Source of the DNA: Victivallales bacterium
GTDB taxonomy: Bacteria > Verrucomicrobiota > Lentisphaeria > Victivallales > JAUVCU01
Reading direction: 5' to 3'
Assembly (NCBI GenBank): GCA_029934175.1
Contig: JAOZMT010000116.1
Span: 1 to 6,865, forward strand
DNA length: 6,865 bases
Shown piece after piece: positions 6,733 through 6,865 of the stretch (its first letter is position 1; the number at the start of each line of letters is the position of its first letter). Made by a program: the position numbers and the translations under genes. Under the pieces are notes generated by a model. The model was not told the DNA's origin. It did not search any database and worked only from the letters and a program-made list of their open reading frames with translations.

Positions 6733-6863
6733 CAGTATCTAAACATCCTGCCACCGAGACGGATGGCGCTCCGTTTAAGACTTTTTCATAAGACAAAATT
6801 TATGTCAAATTATTTTTCCGAACGGAGCGCTGCGCGTCTCGCCGGCATAATGTTCAGATACTG
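6733..6863. repeat. GC-rich-armed inverted repeat at the window end (MITE-like)
   Basis: The arms at 6733-6775 and 6821-6863 match as reverse complements at 34 of 43 positions. They include three exact blocks: CAGTATCT at the outer tip, CGAGACG in the middle and GCGCTCCGTT at the inner end. The 45-base loop is AT-rich. Base composition differs sharply from the surrounding DNA. The outer tips CAGTATCT...AGATACTG could be terminal inverted repeats. The window stops two bases beyond the right arm, so any target duplication cannot be judged. Confidence 0.75.
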
Positions 6864-6865
6864 GG

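Overview
The window is AT-rich bacterial DNA. All four protein-coding genes lie on the minus strand, so transcription runs from high to low coordinates. There are no tRNA or rRNA genes, no CRISPR array and no transposase. The gene content (lipid II flippase, SEDS glycosyltransferase, ABC-F ATPase) shows a peptidoglycan-building bacterium. The AAA-ATPase/PD-(D/E)XK protein and the many small fold-back repeats are reminiscent of AT-rich, often host-associated anaerobes such as Clostridia, Elusimicrobia/Endomicrobia, Gastranaerophilales or Brachyspira. The sequence alone does not settle the phylum.

Layout in transcription order. (1) 6457-6865 is non-coding. It holds two unrelated inverted-repeat elements (6733-6863, GC-rich arms; 6592-6698, AT-rich arms), a plausible promoter and an operator-like palindrome just upstream of the next gene. 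(2) 6456-4906 is a 516-residue AAA-ATPase-like protein with a C-terminal PD-(D/E)XK nuclease domain. It starts at TTG behind a strong Shine-Dalgarno sequence. (3) 4905-4651 is a repeat-filled spacer made of CGCAGATT-type arms, a 9-bp tandem repeat, a TTTTA-rich tract and a GC-rich hairpin. (4) 4650-273 is a compact three-gene operon: a YbiT-type ABC-F ATPase, then FtsW (ATGA overlap), then MurJ (TAATG overlap). (5) 272-1 is non-coding and holds a 32-bp-arm inverted repeat with six phased CACTAA/TTAGTG boxes and a perfect 12-bp hairpin.

How the genes work together. MurJ flips lipid II across the cytoplasmic membrane, and FtsW polymerises it into septal glycan with a class B PBP. These two are direct functional partners, and their one-base overlap suggests coupled translation. 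The ABC-F protein is expected to act on ribosomes, so its overlap with ftsW would tie a translation factor to cell-wall synthesis. The AAA/nuclease gene appears to be a separate single-gene unit with its own promoter, bracketed by repeats, and its biological role is not known. The most distinctive features of the window are this gene and the fact that every non-coding gap is occupied by a different fold-back repeat family.
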